From Candidatus Aminicenantota bacterium (lineage in GTDB: Bacteria > Acidobacteriota > Aminicenantia > Aminicenantales > Aminicenantaceae), in assembly GCA_013139435.1 (NCBI GenBank), contig WTAW01000134.1, positions 1-15,500 of the forward strand: a stretch of 15,500 bases of DNA, read 5' to 3'. The notes under the pieces are model-generated. The model was not told the DNA's origin and ran no database searches. It worked only from the letters and a program-made list of their open reading frames with translations. This document shows positions 1 to 7,114 of the stretch, piece by piece. The position numbers were made by a program, and so were the translations under genes. Position 1 is the first letter of the stretch; every line of letters begins with the position of its first letter.

Positions 1-10
1 AGAAGAAAAA

Positions 11-1084
11 ATGATTGATATACTCATCGTCCTGATTAAAATCGTTTTTGCCATGATGTGGTTTCTTATTCTCGCGCTCTACCTGACTTGGGCAGAGCGG
101 AAAGAAAGCGCTGTGATGCAAGATAGAATCGGAGCGAATCGAGCGAACATCTGGAAATTCCGGGCTATAGGTCTTTTTCAACCCTTTGCCGACGCCATAA
201 AGATGTTTTTTAAGGAGGATTTCACTCCAGTTTTTTCCAAAAGATTCATCCACAATCTCGCTCCGTTCCTATCCTTCTTTTTTGTGCTGGTCACCATAGC
301 GGTTGTGCCATTTGGGGATGTCCTCCGCTTAGGAGAAAGAGAGATCAAACTGCAGGTTCTAGATATCAATGTCGGACTTCTCTTTATCTTAGCGATGTTA
401 TCCATGAGCATTTACGGTGTTATTTTGAGCGGATGGGCCTCCAACAGCCGTTGGACACTTTTAGGCAGCTTAAGGGGTGCTGCACAACTCATCTCGTACG
501 AAGTGGCTCTCGGGCTTTCGTTGATCGGGCTGATCATGGTTTTTCCATCGCTCGCGCTATCAAATCTAGTCCACTTCCAGGGCGAACTGCTCTTTGGGTG
601 GCTGCCCCAATGGGGGATCATCCTGCAGCCTTTAGGTTTCATCATCTTCCTGTTTGCTGCGGTGGCAGAGTCGGAGAGAGTCCCCTTTGACCTGCCTGAA
701 GGGGAATCTGAGATCATCGGTTTTTTTACTGAGTACAGCGGCCTCAAATGGGGGCTGTACATGTTTACGGACTTTATGAAAGTCTTGATCGTGGCCTGTT
801 TGCTCACGACACTCTTTTTCGGTGGATGGCAGGTTCCTTGGTTATACGCGGATGGATTCCATTTTCCATGGGGGGGACAATGGCTTCTCCCTCATGGGAT
901 CGTTGTGGCATTCCAGGTCCTGGCCTTTAATCTCAAAGTCTTCTTTTTTTGCTGGTTCCAGATCCTCGTTCGCTGGACATATCCACGTTTTCGTTATGAC
1001 CAGTTGATGGACTTGGGCTGGAAGGTTCTCATCCCATTGAGCCTATTAAATATTGTAGCAACTGCCATTTTGATGAGCTTGTAA
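11..1084 (+). CDS. nuoH: NADH-quinone oxidoreductase subunit H (complex I membrane subunit)
   Basis: This is the membrane subunit of respiratory complex I that joins the quinone site and peripheral arm to the proton-pumping arm. The 357-residue length fits the family. The family landmarks are in order: the ERK...Q-R-G-NR loop at residues 29-44, a QPFADAIKMFFKE helix start near 57-69, and the acidic quinone-chamber loop at 218-243 (AESERVPFDLPEGESEI, then TEYSG). Hydrophobic helices lie near 5-27, 83-100, 120-140, 160-185, 200-218, 250-270, 297-318 and 338-356. The usual GPNR is GANR here. The start sits behind a purine-rich AGAAGAAAAA stretch at the very edge of the window. nuoI begins 4 bp after the stop, so this is the tail of a nuo operon whose earlier genes lie outside. 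The subunit assignment is secure; quinone or electron-donor type cannot be read from it. Confidence 0.95.
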   Translation: MIDILIVLIKIVFAMMWFLILALYLTWAERKESAVMQDRIGANRANIWKFRAIGLFQPFADAIKMFFKEDFTPVFSKRFIHNLAPFLSFFFVLVTIAVVPFGDVLRLGEREIKLQVLDINVGLLFILAMLSMSIYGVILSGWASNSRWTLLGSLRGAAQLISYEVALGLSLIGLIMVFPSLALSNLVHFQGELLFGWLPQWGIILQPLGFIIFLFAAVAESERVPFDLPEGESEIIGFFTEYSGLKWGLYMFTDFMKVLIVACLLTTLFFGGWQVPWLYADGFHFPWGGQWLLPHGIVVAFQVLAFNLKVFFFCWFQILVRWTYPRFRYDQLMDLGWKVLIPLSLLNIVATAILMSL

Positions 1085-1088
1085 ACCA

Positions 1089-1562
1089 ATGATAAAAGCA
1101 CTCGGATATTTCAGCGAACTTATCAGGGGAAGTATTATCACAACACGACATTTTGTCGTGAACATGTATTTCCATACTCTCAAACTGTTCGGGATCAAAA
1201 CTCAAAGGAAAGGGGCTGTCACCACACAGTACCCAGAGGAGAGAGTCGAGATCGCCCACAGGCACCGCAGTCTCCACCGCTTGATGAAGCGCGAAGATGG
1301 AAAACCCCGATGTGTTGTATGTATGCTGTGTGCTACGGTCTGTCCTTCTGAATGTATCTATGTCGAAGCGGCAGAGGACCCCGATCCCGAAGTCCAGAAA
1401 TACCCATCCATTTTCACCATTGACTTCACGCGATGCTGTTTCTGCGGATTCTGTGTCGAAGCCTGTCCAGAGGACGCCATCCGTATGGACACGAATGAGG
1501 TCGAGATCGCGGAGTATTCGCGAGAAGATTTGATCTACGATCTAGACAAACTTACCAGATGA
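1089..1562 (+). CDS. nuoI: NADH-quinone oxidoreductase subunit I (2x[4Fe-4S] ferredoxin-like)
   Basis: This is the 157-residue peripheral subunit of complex I. It carries clusters N6a and N6b, which pass electrons toward the quinone site next to NuoH. Two complete ferredoxin motifs are visible: C75-x2-C78-x2-C81-x3-C85-P, and C116-x2-C119-x2-C122-x3-C126-P. C117 is an extra cysteine next to the second motif, where related proteins usually have a hydrophobic residue. The N-terminal region near residues 1-35 is amphipathic, as in NuoI, and would contact the membrane arm. The ATG follows the nuoH stop by 4 bp without a strong Shine-Dalgarno sequence, so translation is probably coupled to nuoH. 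Its own stop overlaps the next start (ATGA). The identification is strong from motifs and synteny. Confidence 0.94.
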   Translation: MIKALGYFSELIRGSIITTRHFVVNMYFHTLKLFGIKTQRKGAVTTQYPEERVEIAHRHRSLHRLMKREDGKPRCVVCMLCATVCPSECIYVEAAEDPDPEVQKYPSIFTIDFTRCCFCGFCVEACPEDAIRMDTNEVEIAEYSREDLIYDLDKLTR

Positions 1563-2413
1563 CGCCCCTTAAGATCACTCTTGGGCAATTCGATATCTAC
1601 GGACTCAGAGATGGCTACTTCTATCTAGATGGAGGGGCCATGTTCGGAGTCGTTCCCAAAACCTTATGGGCCAAGATGTTCCCTGCGGATGAGTCAAACC
1701 GGATTCAAATGGGACTCAACTCCATCCTCATAAAAACAGACATGGATCTGATCCTCGTCGACACAGGTGTCGGCTCCTTGATTCCACCAAAATTCTATGA
1801 ATATTACGCGATAGAAAGAGATCCTGATCTGGTTGATTCGCTCAAAAAGATCGGGATCTCCCCTGATGAGATCACTTTTGTGATAAACACACACCTTCAT
1901 TTTGACCATTGTGGGGGAAACACACGCAAGAATGCAGAGAGTGATGTTGTTCCTACATTTCCGAATGCTAAGTATGTCATCCAGAAGGGGGAATGGGAAT
2001 ATGCTCTCGATCCTCATTTCCGGGATAAAGTCAGCTATTTTAGCGATACTTTTTTGCCCCTTAGGGAGCATGGGCAACTCCGGCTCGTGGATGGCGATGA
2101 AGAAATCGTAAGTGGCGTTTCTGTCGTTCTAATGCCAGGACATACGTCTTTCCATCAGGGAGTGAAAGCACAATCCGGAGGAGAAACGCTGGTCTTTTTT
2201 GGGGATATGGTTCCCACTTCTGCCCATTTAGGATTGGGGTATATCGCCAGTTATGATCTTTTCCCTGTGACAACACTGGATACAAAAGTCGCGTTTTTCG
2301 AGAAAGCGGTGAAAGAGAATTGGATCATCGCCCTCGATCATGACCCTGTGCACTATTTTGGGAGAATCAAAAAAGCCAAAGATAAATATACTTTCGAGCC
2401 CCTCCAGTCCTGA
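1559..2413 (+). CDS. Metallo-beta-lactamase-fold hydrolase, YtnP/AHL-lactonase-like
   Basis: This is a 284-residue MBL-fold metal hydrolase with no signal peptide, so probably cytoplasmic. The dinuclear metal site is complete: H112-x-H114-x-D116-H117 (THLHFDHCGGN), H195 in MPGHTSFHQG, D216 in FGDMVPT and H261 in ALDHDP. The opening (RDGYFYLDGGAMFGVVPK) and the NA-x3-I-Q-x3-EW stretch near 136-147 resemble the YtnP branch, which includes quorum-quenching lactonases. Substrate cannot be deduced; many members act on lactones or thioesters of unrelated origin. The ATG overlaps the nuoI stop in an ATGA junction, so it is cotranscribed and translationally coupled with complex I genes. That is an odd place for such an enzyme and may mean a housekeeping or repair role. 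The fold is sure; the substrate is unknown. Confidence 0.85.
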   Translation: MTPLKITLGQFDIYGLRDGYFYLDGGAMFGVVPKTLWAKMFPADESNRIQMGLNSILIKTDMDLILVDTGVGSLIPPKFYEYYAIERDPDLVDSLKKIGISPDEITFVINTHLHFDHCGGNTRKNAESDVVPTFPNAKYVIQKGEWEYALDPHFRDKVSYFSDTFLPLREHGQLRLVDGDEEIVSGVSVVLMPGHTSFHQGVKAQSGGETLVFFGDMVPTSAHLGLGYIASYDLFPVTTLDTKVAFFEKAVKENWIIALDHDPVHYFGRIKKAKDKYTFEPLQS

Positions 2414-2508
2414 TTTCTTTGGCAATCGAGGGAAGCATCCCAAATACCATGATGGACGCAATTTGTATTCATGCCATCACGGTTTTGGGGACGTAATTGA
2501 GGACAATC

Positions 2509-2537
2509 TTGAATTTATCTCATTTTGATGGTATAAA
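2509..2537 (+). promoter_or_regulatory. Sigma70-type promoter for the small zinc-finger gene
   Basis: TTGAAT (2509-2514) and TATAAA (2532-2537) are separated by exactly 17 bp, which fits a housekeeping -35/-10 pair. Transcription would begin near 2544, about 20 nt before the ATG at 2565. This would give the small gene its own promoter, separate from the nuo operon that ends at 2413. It is called from sequence pattern only. Confidence 0.5.
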
Positions 2538-2564
2538 AAAGTTATACTATCGAAAGGTTAAAAG

Positions 2565-2738
2565 ATGAGCGAAGACGACGAAAAAATTGCCTGTCACGTG
2601 TGTAAAAAAATGATCCCCAAGGCTGCTGCACTGCATGCAGAAGGGGCAGAATATGTCTATCACTTTTGCGATACCAGTTGCCTTGCTTTCTGGAATGAAG
2701 ATAAAGATAAAGAAATAAAGGAAACTAAGGATTCTTGA
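2565..2738 (+). CDS. Small TRASH-like zinc-finger protein (57 aa)
   Basis: This short acidic protein of 57 residues has a four-cysteine metal-binding pattern: C10-H-V-C13, then C35-D-T-S-C39 after YVYHF. The order C-x2-C, an aromatic stretch of Y/F residues, F-C-x3-C and a following F-W matches the TRASH/YHS-like treble-clef type, found alone or fused to metal-handling proteins. The C-terminus (44-57) is a charged Lys/Glu/Asp tail. An AAAGG Shine-Dalgarno sequence lies 7 nt before the ATG and a good promoter sits upstream. There is no signal peptide, so it is probably cytoplasmic. Possible roles are metal (Zn, Cu) binding or regulation by protein contacts; neither can be decided. It is a stand-alone gene between the nuo cluster and a repeat element. 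Confidence 0.72.
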   Translation: MSEDDEKIACHVCKKMIPKAAALHAEGAEYVYHFCDTSCLAFWNEDKDKEIKETKDS

Positions 2739-3084
2739 TCTCAAAACAATCTTTGTAAAATCTCTCATTCCAGTATAGAGAATATCTTGCTTCGCTGCCT
2801 TTCCTATTATAAAATCTCTTCGACTTAAAATCCTTTTGTCTGGATTATTCACGGACCGAGGTTGCAGTAGCGGCGAGGAAGTGGCTCATGAAGTTGTAGT
2901 GAACTATCACGAGCCGATCCAACCTAACCCGGGCTACAACGAAGCCGATGCTGTGAGATCGGTTCGCCCAAAGGGTAAAAGAAGCTGACAATATAATAAT
3001 AAGAGTTTTTTGAATATAAATTTGTCAGCAGCTTTAATGAATAATTCAGGTTAGCTGACAGATTATTTACTTTGAGGATGTAAC
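2739..3084. other. 346-bp gene-free stretch holding a repeat element
   Basis: The first 100 bp (2739-2838) are AT-rich and show no convincing promoter or terminator. From 2839 to 3050 the stretch is filled by the palindrome-ended element described separately. The last 34 bp carry the ribosome binding site (GAGG at 3074-3077) of the amidohydrolase gene. No tRNA or recognised RNA family was identified. Confidence 0.6.
2839..3050. repeat. Palindrome-ended intergenic element 1 (MITE-like, 212 bp)
   Basis: The left end reads TCTGGATTATTCA (2839-2851) and the right end TGAATAATTCAGG (3038-3050), inverted copies with two mismatches. The same ends in the same orientation bound the element at 14828-14971. 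Between the ends the sequence is locally GC-rich and unlike its AT-rich flanks. It has several self-complementary stretches: GGCTCATGA with TCACGAGCC (one mismatch), AGGTTG with CAACCT, CCGATC with GATCGG, GGCT with AGCC, and CTGACAA with TTGTCAG near the right end. It could be a miniature inverted-repeat element, a relic of a larger one, or a structured RNA or leader. No clear target duplication is seen. The right end lies 34 bp before the next start codon. Confidence 0.6.
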
Positions 3085-4329
3085 ATGAAAAAATTACTTT
3101 GTTTCTGTATTTGTTTCGTATTTATAGCAAGTGTGTATGCAGACAGTGAAGTCTACGTCATCAAAAACGCGCGGATTTTGACGGTCACCAAAGGAACAAT
3201 AGAGAAAGGAACAATCATTATTCAAGACGGCATGATAGACCGGGTGGGAAATTCATTAGATATTCCCGCGGATAACGTTCAAGTTATCAATGCCGAAGGC
3301 ATGTGGGTTACTCCAGGTCTCATTGATTCCCACTCCCATCTAGGTTTAGGGCCCAGCGGGGGGATTACAGAAGATAATGAAATGAGTGATCCTTGCACAC
3401 CTCATCTTCGAATCATAGACAGCATCCACCCTGAGGGCATGGAACCGCACAAGGGTTCATTCAAGGATGCAGTGGCCCAGGGGATCACAACCATCATAGC
3501 CAGACCGGGGAGCGGAAATGTCATCGGTGGTCAGTCAGCCGCTCTTAAGCTTTTTGGGAAAACTGTGGACGAGATGATCCTTGTTTTTCCAGCAGATATG
3601 AAGATGGCTATGGGGAGGAAGGGCTATTACGCATCAAAAGGACAAATGCCCATGACAAAAATGGGGACAGCCTATATCGTGCGCAAAGCCATGACGGATG
3701 CTGCTGATTACAGAGCCAGCCTTTTGGCGTATGAAAAAACTAAGGAAAAAAACCCGGATACGCTGCCTCCCAAAAGAGATCTCAAGAACGAGGCTATGCT
3801 CAAGGTGTTGAACAGAGAGCTTCCCGTCCATATTCATGCCACTGCTGTTGATGACATCATGACAGCTGTTCGGCTTGCCGATGAGTTCAATTTCTATAAG
3901 CTCTCACTGGCGCATGCGGATGAGTCCTATAAGATTGCGGATGAATTAGCTAAAAGAGACGTGGTGGTTGTAGTTGGCCCTCAGATGATCACGTTTGACG
4001 ACCGAGGGAACCTGATCAACATCGCAGATTTTCTTGTGAAGAATGGAGTGGAAGTGAACATCATGACTGATGCTGATGTCGTGCAGCAAGAATTCCTGCG
4101 CTTTCAGGCCAGTATAGCAGTGAAATACGGGATGGATCCGCTGGAGGCACTCAAGGCGATCACCATCAATCCCGCAAAACTTATCGGGATGGAGAGCCGG
4201 ATCGGGAGTATAGAATCTGGGAAAGATGCCGACCTTGTGATTTTTGATGGGGATCCATTTGATATTCAGACGTGCGTACAGAAGGTTTTTATCAACGGTC
4301 ATATTGTGTATGACACAGAGGATAAATGA
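3085..4329 (+). CDS. Exported imidazolonepropionase-like amidohydrolase, catalytically complete
   Basis: This is a 414-residue metal-dependent hydrolase of the amidohydrolase superfamily (COG1228-like). A signal peptide ends near A19 (short K-K start, hydrophobic core, VYA then DS), so the enzyme is exported. The small beta domain is built from residues 22-75 and 375-412 (GSIESGKDADLVIFDGDPF). The TIM-barrel metal ligands are present: H83-x-H85 (TPGLIDSHSH), H249-x-H251 (PVHIHA), H277 (LAHADE) and D329 (MTDAD). Family members cleave cyclic amides, dipeptides or related bonds; the substrate here is unknown. GAGG sits 7 nt before the ATG. The stop overlaps the ATG of the next reading frame (ATGA at 4326-4329), and a paralogue follows directly. 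A palindrome-ended element immediately upstream may affect its expression. Confidence 0.88.
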   Translation: MKKLLCFCICFVFIASVYADSEVYVIKNARILTVTKGTIEKGTIIIQDGMIDRVGNSLDIPADNVQVINAEGMWVTPGLIDSHSHLGLGPSGGITEDNEMSDPCTPHLRIIDSIHPEGMEPHKGSFKDAVAQGITTIIARPGSGNVIGGQSAALKLFGKTVDEMILVFPADMKMAMGRKGYYASKGQMPMTKMGTAYIVRKAMTDAADYRASLLAYEKTKEKNPDTLPPKRDLKNEAMLKVLNRELPVHIHATAVDDIMTAVRLADEFNFYKLSLAHADESYKIADELAKRDVVVVVGPQMITFDDRGNLINIADFLVKNGVEVNIMTDADVVQQEFLRFQASIAVKYGMDPLEALKAITINPAKLIGMESRIGSIESGKDADLVIFDGDPFDIQTCVQKVFINGHIVYDTEDK

Positions 4330-4349
4330 GAATATACAGGAGATTCGGG

Positions 4350-5618
4350 GTGAAAATACTGAAGAAAATCATTCCTACAATAGCCTTGGTCTTTGTAACA
4401 CTGAGTTTGGCTGTTTTTCTTGTTTCAGGACAAAAAAATGACACTCTCGTTCTTCGGGGAGGGCGGATTCTGACTATCAGCCATGGAGAAATTGATGAGG
4501 GGATGATCCTGATCCGTAACGGTAAGATCGAGAAAGTGGGGAAGGAGTTCGTAATTCCAGGTAGTGCGAAAATCTATGAGGCGAAAGGCAGCTGGATCAT
4601 CCCTGGCATGATTGAATCGCACTCAACATTGGGTGCCAGATCCAGGTATGAAGGCTCTAACGCCGATGAAGTCTCTGCTCCGAATACAGCTCAGCTCAAA
4701 ATCATCGATGGCGTCAATCCCTTCAACAAGAGTTTTAAATATTCTCGGATGGCTGGGATCACCTCGGGGATGCTCACTCCGGGCAGACAGAATGTGATCG
4801 GTGGCCAAACAGCTGTGGTGAAATTCCGGGGAAAAACTGTCTCAGAAATGGTTCTTCTGGATCCCGCAGGACTGAAGTTTTCCCTTGGAGAAGGCCCGAA
4901 GACCACGTACGGGAGCAAAGGGAGGCTTCCATCAACGCGGATGGGAAGTGCCTATGTGATCAGGAATGCGCTTCTGAGTGCTGAAGATTACATCCGCCAA
5001 TGGGATAATTATGCCAAGAAAAAAAAGAAAGACAAAGACGCCAAAGCTCCTAAGAAAGACCTTCAACTTGAACCTTTGGCCAAGGTAAGTCAGGGAGAAT
5101 TGACAGCTTTTTTCGAGTGCTACAGAGTGGATGATATATTGACGGCACTCCGGATTATCGATGAATTCGGCTTAAAAGGAGTTTTAGTGGGTTGCACGGA
5201 AGGACACAAAGTTGCAGAGGAGATCGCCAGTCGAATGGTTCCGGTGATTGTGAGCCCCTTTGGTGTGGGACCGCGAAGGATGGAGACGCAAGAAGTCACA
5301 ATACAAAATGCAGCAATTTTATCGTTATCAGGAGTGAAAGTCATCATTAAAGGTGAAGAGGCTTTTGGGGTGGGGACCATTCGTGAGCTCCCTTTGCTGG
5401 CTGCATTCGCTGTCAAAGGAGGTCTCGAACGGGATCTGGCGCTGCGTGCTATCACTCTGAGTGCGGCTGAAGTGCTTGGTGTCGCCGACCGGATCGGCAG
5501 CATAGAGCCTGGAAAAGACGCGGATATCATCGTCCTCACCGGCGATCCTTTCCATTACCGCACAGTCGTGAAAAGAGTTTTTGTTGATGGTAAAAGCGTG
5601 TATGAGAGAAAGGAATAA
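4350..5618 (+). CDS. Amidohydrolase-like paralogue lacking metal ligands (probable pseudoenzyme)
   Basis: This paralogue of the preceding gene aligns along its whole length (NVIGGQ, LPSTRMGSAYVIRNA, RIGSIEPGKDADI, and GDPF near the end). I chose the GTG at 4350, giving 422 residues, because AGGAG lies 7 nt upstream and the product then begins with a compact signal or anchor (V-K-I-L-K-K, hydrophobic to about residue 26). The ATG at 4326, overlapping the previous stop, would add 8 residues. The metal site is largely gone: the HSH motif is H91-S-T93, the H-I-H pair is F254-F-E256, the third His falls at G281/C282, and the TDAD stretch has become KGEEA. A lysine run near 223-227 marks an insert. 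The frame is long and intact, so this looks like a retained non-catalytic partner, not a decaying gene. Partnership with its neighbour is inferred. Confidence 0.8.
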   Translation: MKILKKIIPTIALVFVTLSLAVFLVSGQKNDTLVLRGGRILTISHGEIDEGMILIRNGKIEKVGKEFVIPGSAKIYEAKGSWIIPGMIESHSTLGARSRYEGSNADEVSAPNTAQLKIIDGVNPFNKSFKYSRMAGITSGMLTPGRQNVIGGQTAVVKFRGKTVSEMVLLDPAGLKFSLGEGPKTTYGSKGRLPSTRMGSAYVIRNALLSAEDYIRQWDNYAKKKKKDKDAKAPKKDLQLEPLAKVSQGELTAFFECYRVDDILTALRIIDEFGLKGVLVGCTEGHKVAEEIASRMVPVIVSPFGVGPRRMETQEVTIQNAAILSLSGVKVIIKGEEAFGVGTIRELPLLAAFAVKGGLERDLALRAITLSAAEVLGVADRIGSIEPGKDADIIVLTGDPFHYRTVVKRVFVDGKSVYERKE

Positions 5619-5651
5619 AATAAGAATTATCGCAAACTTGAGATATAAACA

Positions 5652-5671
5652 TGAAAAAAACATTTTTTTCA
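5652..5671. repeat. Short A/T-tract perfect inverted repeat
   Basis: Two 9-base arms, TGAAAAAAA and TTTTTTTCA, are separated by CA between the second amidohydrolase and the beta-CASP gene. It is too AT-rich, with too small a loop, for a convincing intrinsic terminator. It may give a bent or weakly paired spacer, and its role is unclear. Confidence 0.35.
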
Positions 5672-5704
5672 GGGATGAAATGACCGGATGAAAAGGAATC
5701 GACA

Positions 5705-7105
5705 GTGAAAATAAAATTTTTGGGTGCGACACAACAGGTAACAGGTTCTTCTTATTTGTTGGAGGCTGGTGGACTTCGCATAATCGTAGATTGCGGATTG
5801 TATCAAGAGAGAAAGTATCTCAGCCGGAACTGGGATCCATTTCCAGTGTCCGCAGAGCACATCGACTATGTAATCCTGACGCATGTCCATCTGGACCATT
5901 CTGGTCTCGTTCCCAAATTAGTGAAGGAAGGTTTTTGTGGACGGATTTTGACCACAGCTGCATCGCATGAAATGCTCGAGATCGTTCTTATGGATTCTGC
6001 AAAGATCCAAGAAGAAGATGCGGCCTATAAGAAGAAACGACACAAAAAAGAGAAGAGAAAGGGCCCATATCCTGAGATTCCCCTTTACACTGTTAAGGAT
6101 GCGAAAAAAACGTTTCCACTGGTCAAGAATGTTCCCTATGATGGTCTCTATCCGCTCAACGATCAAGTGATGCTGCGTTTCCATGATGCCGGTCACATCC
6201 TCGGTGCTGCCATGGTCGAGCTGATCGTTGAAGAGAATAAAAACCGCAGGCGGCTCATCTTCTCAGGAGATATCGGACAATGGGACAAACCTCTCGTGCG
6301 TGATCCCTCTGTTTTTGAACAAGCCGATTATGTGGTTATGGAGTCCACATACGGAGACCGGAATCATGAGGATTATGGCAGTGCTTCGAATCTTTTAAGA
6401 GATGCTATCCTCGATACCATCAACCGAGGAGGAAACATCCTCATCCCCACATTTGCTATTGAAAGAGCTCAAGAAGTGATGTACTGCCTGAGTCGGCTTG
6501 CCCGAAAAGACCGGATCCCTTACTTGATGATGTTTCTCGACAGCCCGATGGCGGTGGATATCACATATGTTTTTGAGCGATACAAGAAGGACCTCGATGC
6601 GGAGGCACGGGCACTTTTTGATCGAGGGGAATCACCTTTCAGTTTCCCAGGAATGCGGTTAGTGCATTCGGTCGCACAATCCAAAGCGATCAACTCCATT
6701 AGAGGGTCTTGCGTGATCATGGCTGGGTCGGGCATGTGCACAGGAGGACGAATAAAACACCATCTTGTCAAGAATATATCCCGGCAGGAATCCACTGTTC
6801 TTTTTGTAGGATATCAAGCCAATGGGACATTGGGGCGTCTTATTCTGGATGGAATGCCCGAAGTCCGGATCCATGGCAACACGTATCCTGTTAAAGCAAA
6901 AATTCGGCAGATCCAGGGTTTTTCCGCTCACGCCGATAGAGATGGCCTAATAAAGTGGCTAGGTTTTTTCAAATCCCCTCCCAAACGGCTGTTTATCACC
7001 CACGGAGAAAAAAAAGCGGCTTTCAGCATTGCGGATGAGGTCAAAGAGAAATTCCGTTGGCAAGTCAGTGTCCCTGAATATCTGCAAGAATGGGATCTCA
7101 ACTAG
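5705..7105 (+). CDS. Metallo-beta-lactamase/beta-CASP RNA-processing enzyme (YSH1/CPSF-like)
   Basis: This is a 466-residue cytoplasmic protein of the bacterial CPSF73/YSH1-like group (COG1236), whose members are zinc-dependent RNA endo- or exonucleases. The order is an MBL core (residues 1-200), a beta-CASP insert (about 225-375) and a C-terminal RMMBL part. Visible metal residues are H60-x-H62-x-D64-H65, H164 (DAGHILGA), D189 (FSGDIG), H409 (GFSAHAD) and H433 (THGE). The ATFAIER-like IPTFAIERAQE stretch (247-257) and GSGMCTGGR (341-349) are typical of beta-CASP proteins. A strongly basic segment near 109-119 could touch RNA. The start is GTG with AAGGAA 6 nt upstream. It is transcribed with, or just after, the amidohydrolases and ends only 9 bp from the convergent kinase gene. 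Confidence 0.9.
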   Translation: MKIKFLGATQQVTGSSYLLEAGGLRIIVDCGLYQERKYLSRNWDPFPVSAEHIDYVILTHVHLDHSGLVPKLVKEGFCGRILTTAASHEMLEIVLMDSAKIQEEDAAYKKKRHKKEKRKGPYPEIPLYTVKDAKKTFPLVKNVPYDGLYPLNDQVMLRFHDAGHILGAAMVELIVEENKNRRRLIFSGDIGQWDKPLVRDPSVFEQADYVVMESTYGDRNHEDYGSASNLLRDAILDTINRGGNILIPTFAIERAQEVMYCLSRLARKDRIPYLMMFLDSPMAVDITYVFERYKKDLDAEARALFDRGESPFSFPGMRLVHSVAQSKAINSIRGSCVIMAGSGMCTGGRIKHHLVKNISRQESTVLFVGYQANGTLGRLILDGMPEVRIHGNTYPVKAKIRQIQGFSAHADRDGLIKWLGFFKSPPKRLFITHGEKKAAFSIADEVKEKFRWQVSVPEYLQEWDLN

Positions 7106-7114
7106 TGCGGAGTT

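Noticed and set aside
2547..2852. 101-codon reading frame on the minus strand.
   Set aside because: It overlaps the small zinc-finger gene, its promoter-proximal region and the repeat element; the product shows no family features.
5652..5671. A/T-tract inverted repeat as an intrinsic terminator.
   Set aside because: The stem has almost no GC pairs and a 2-base loop, so it would not form a stable terminator hairpin.
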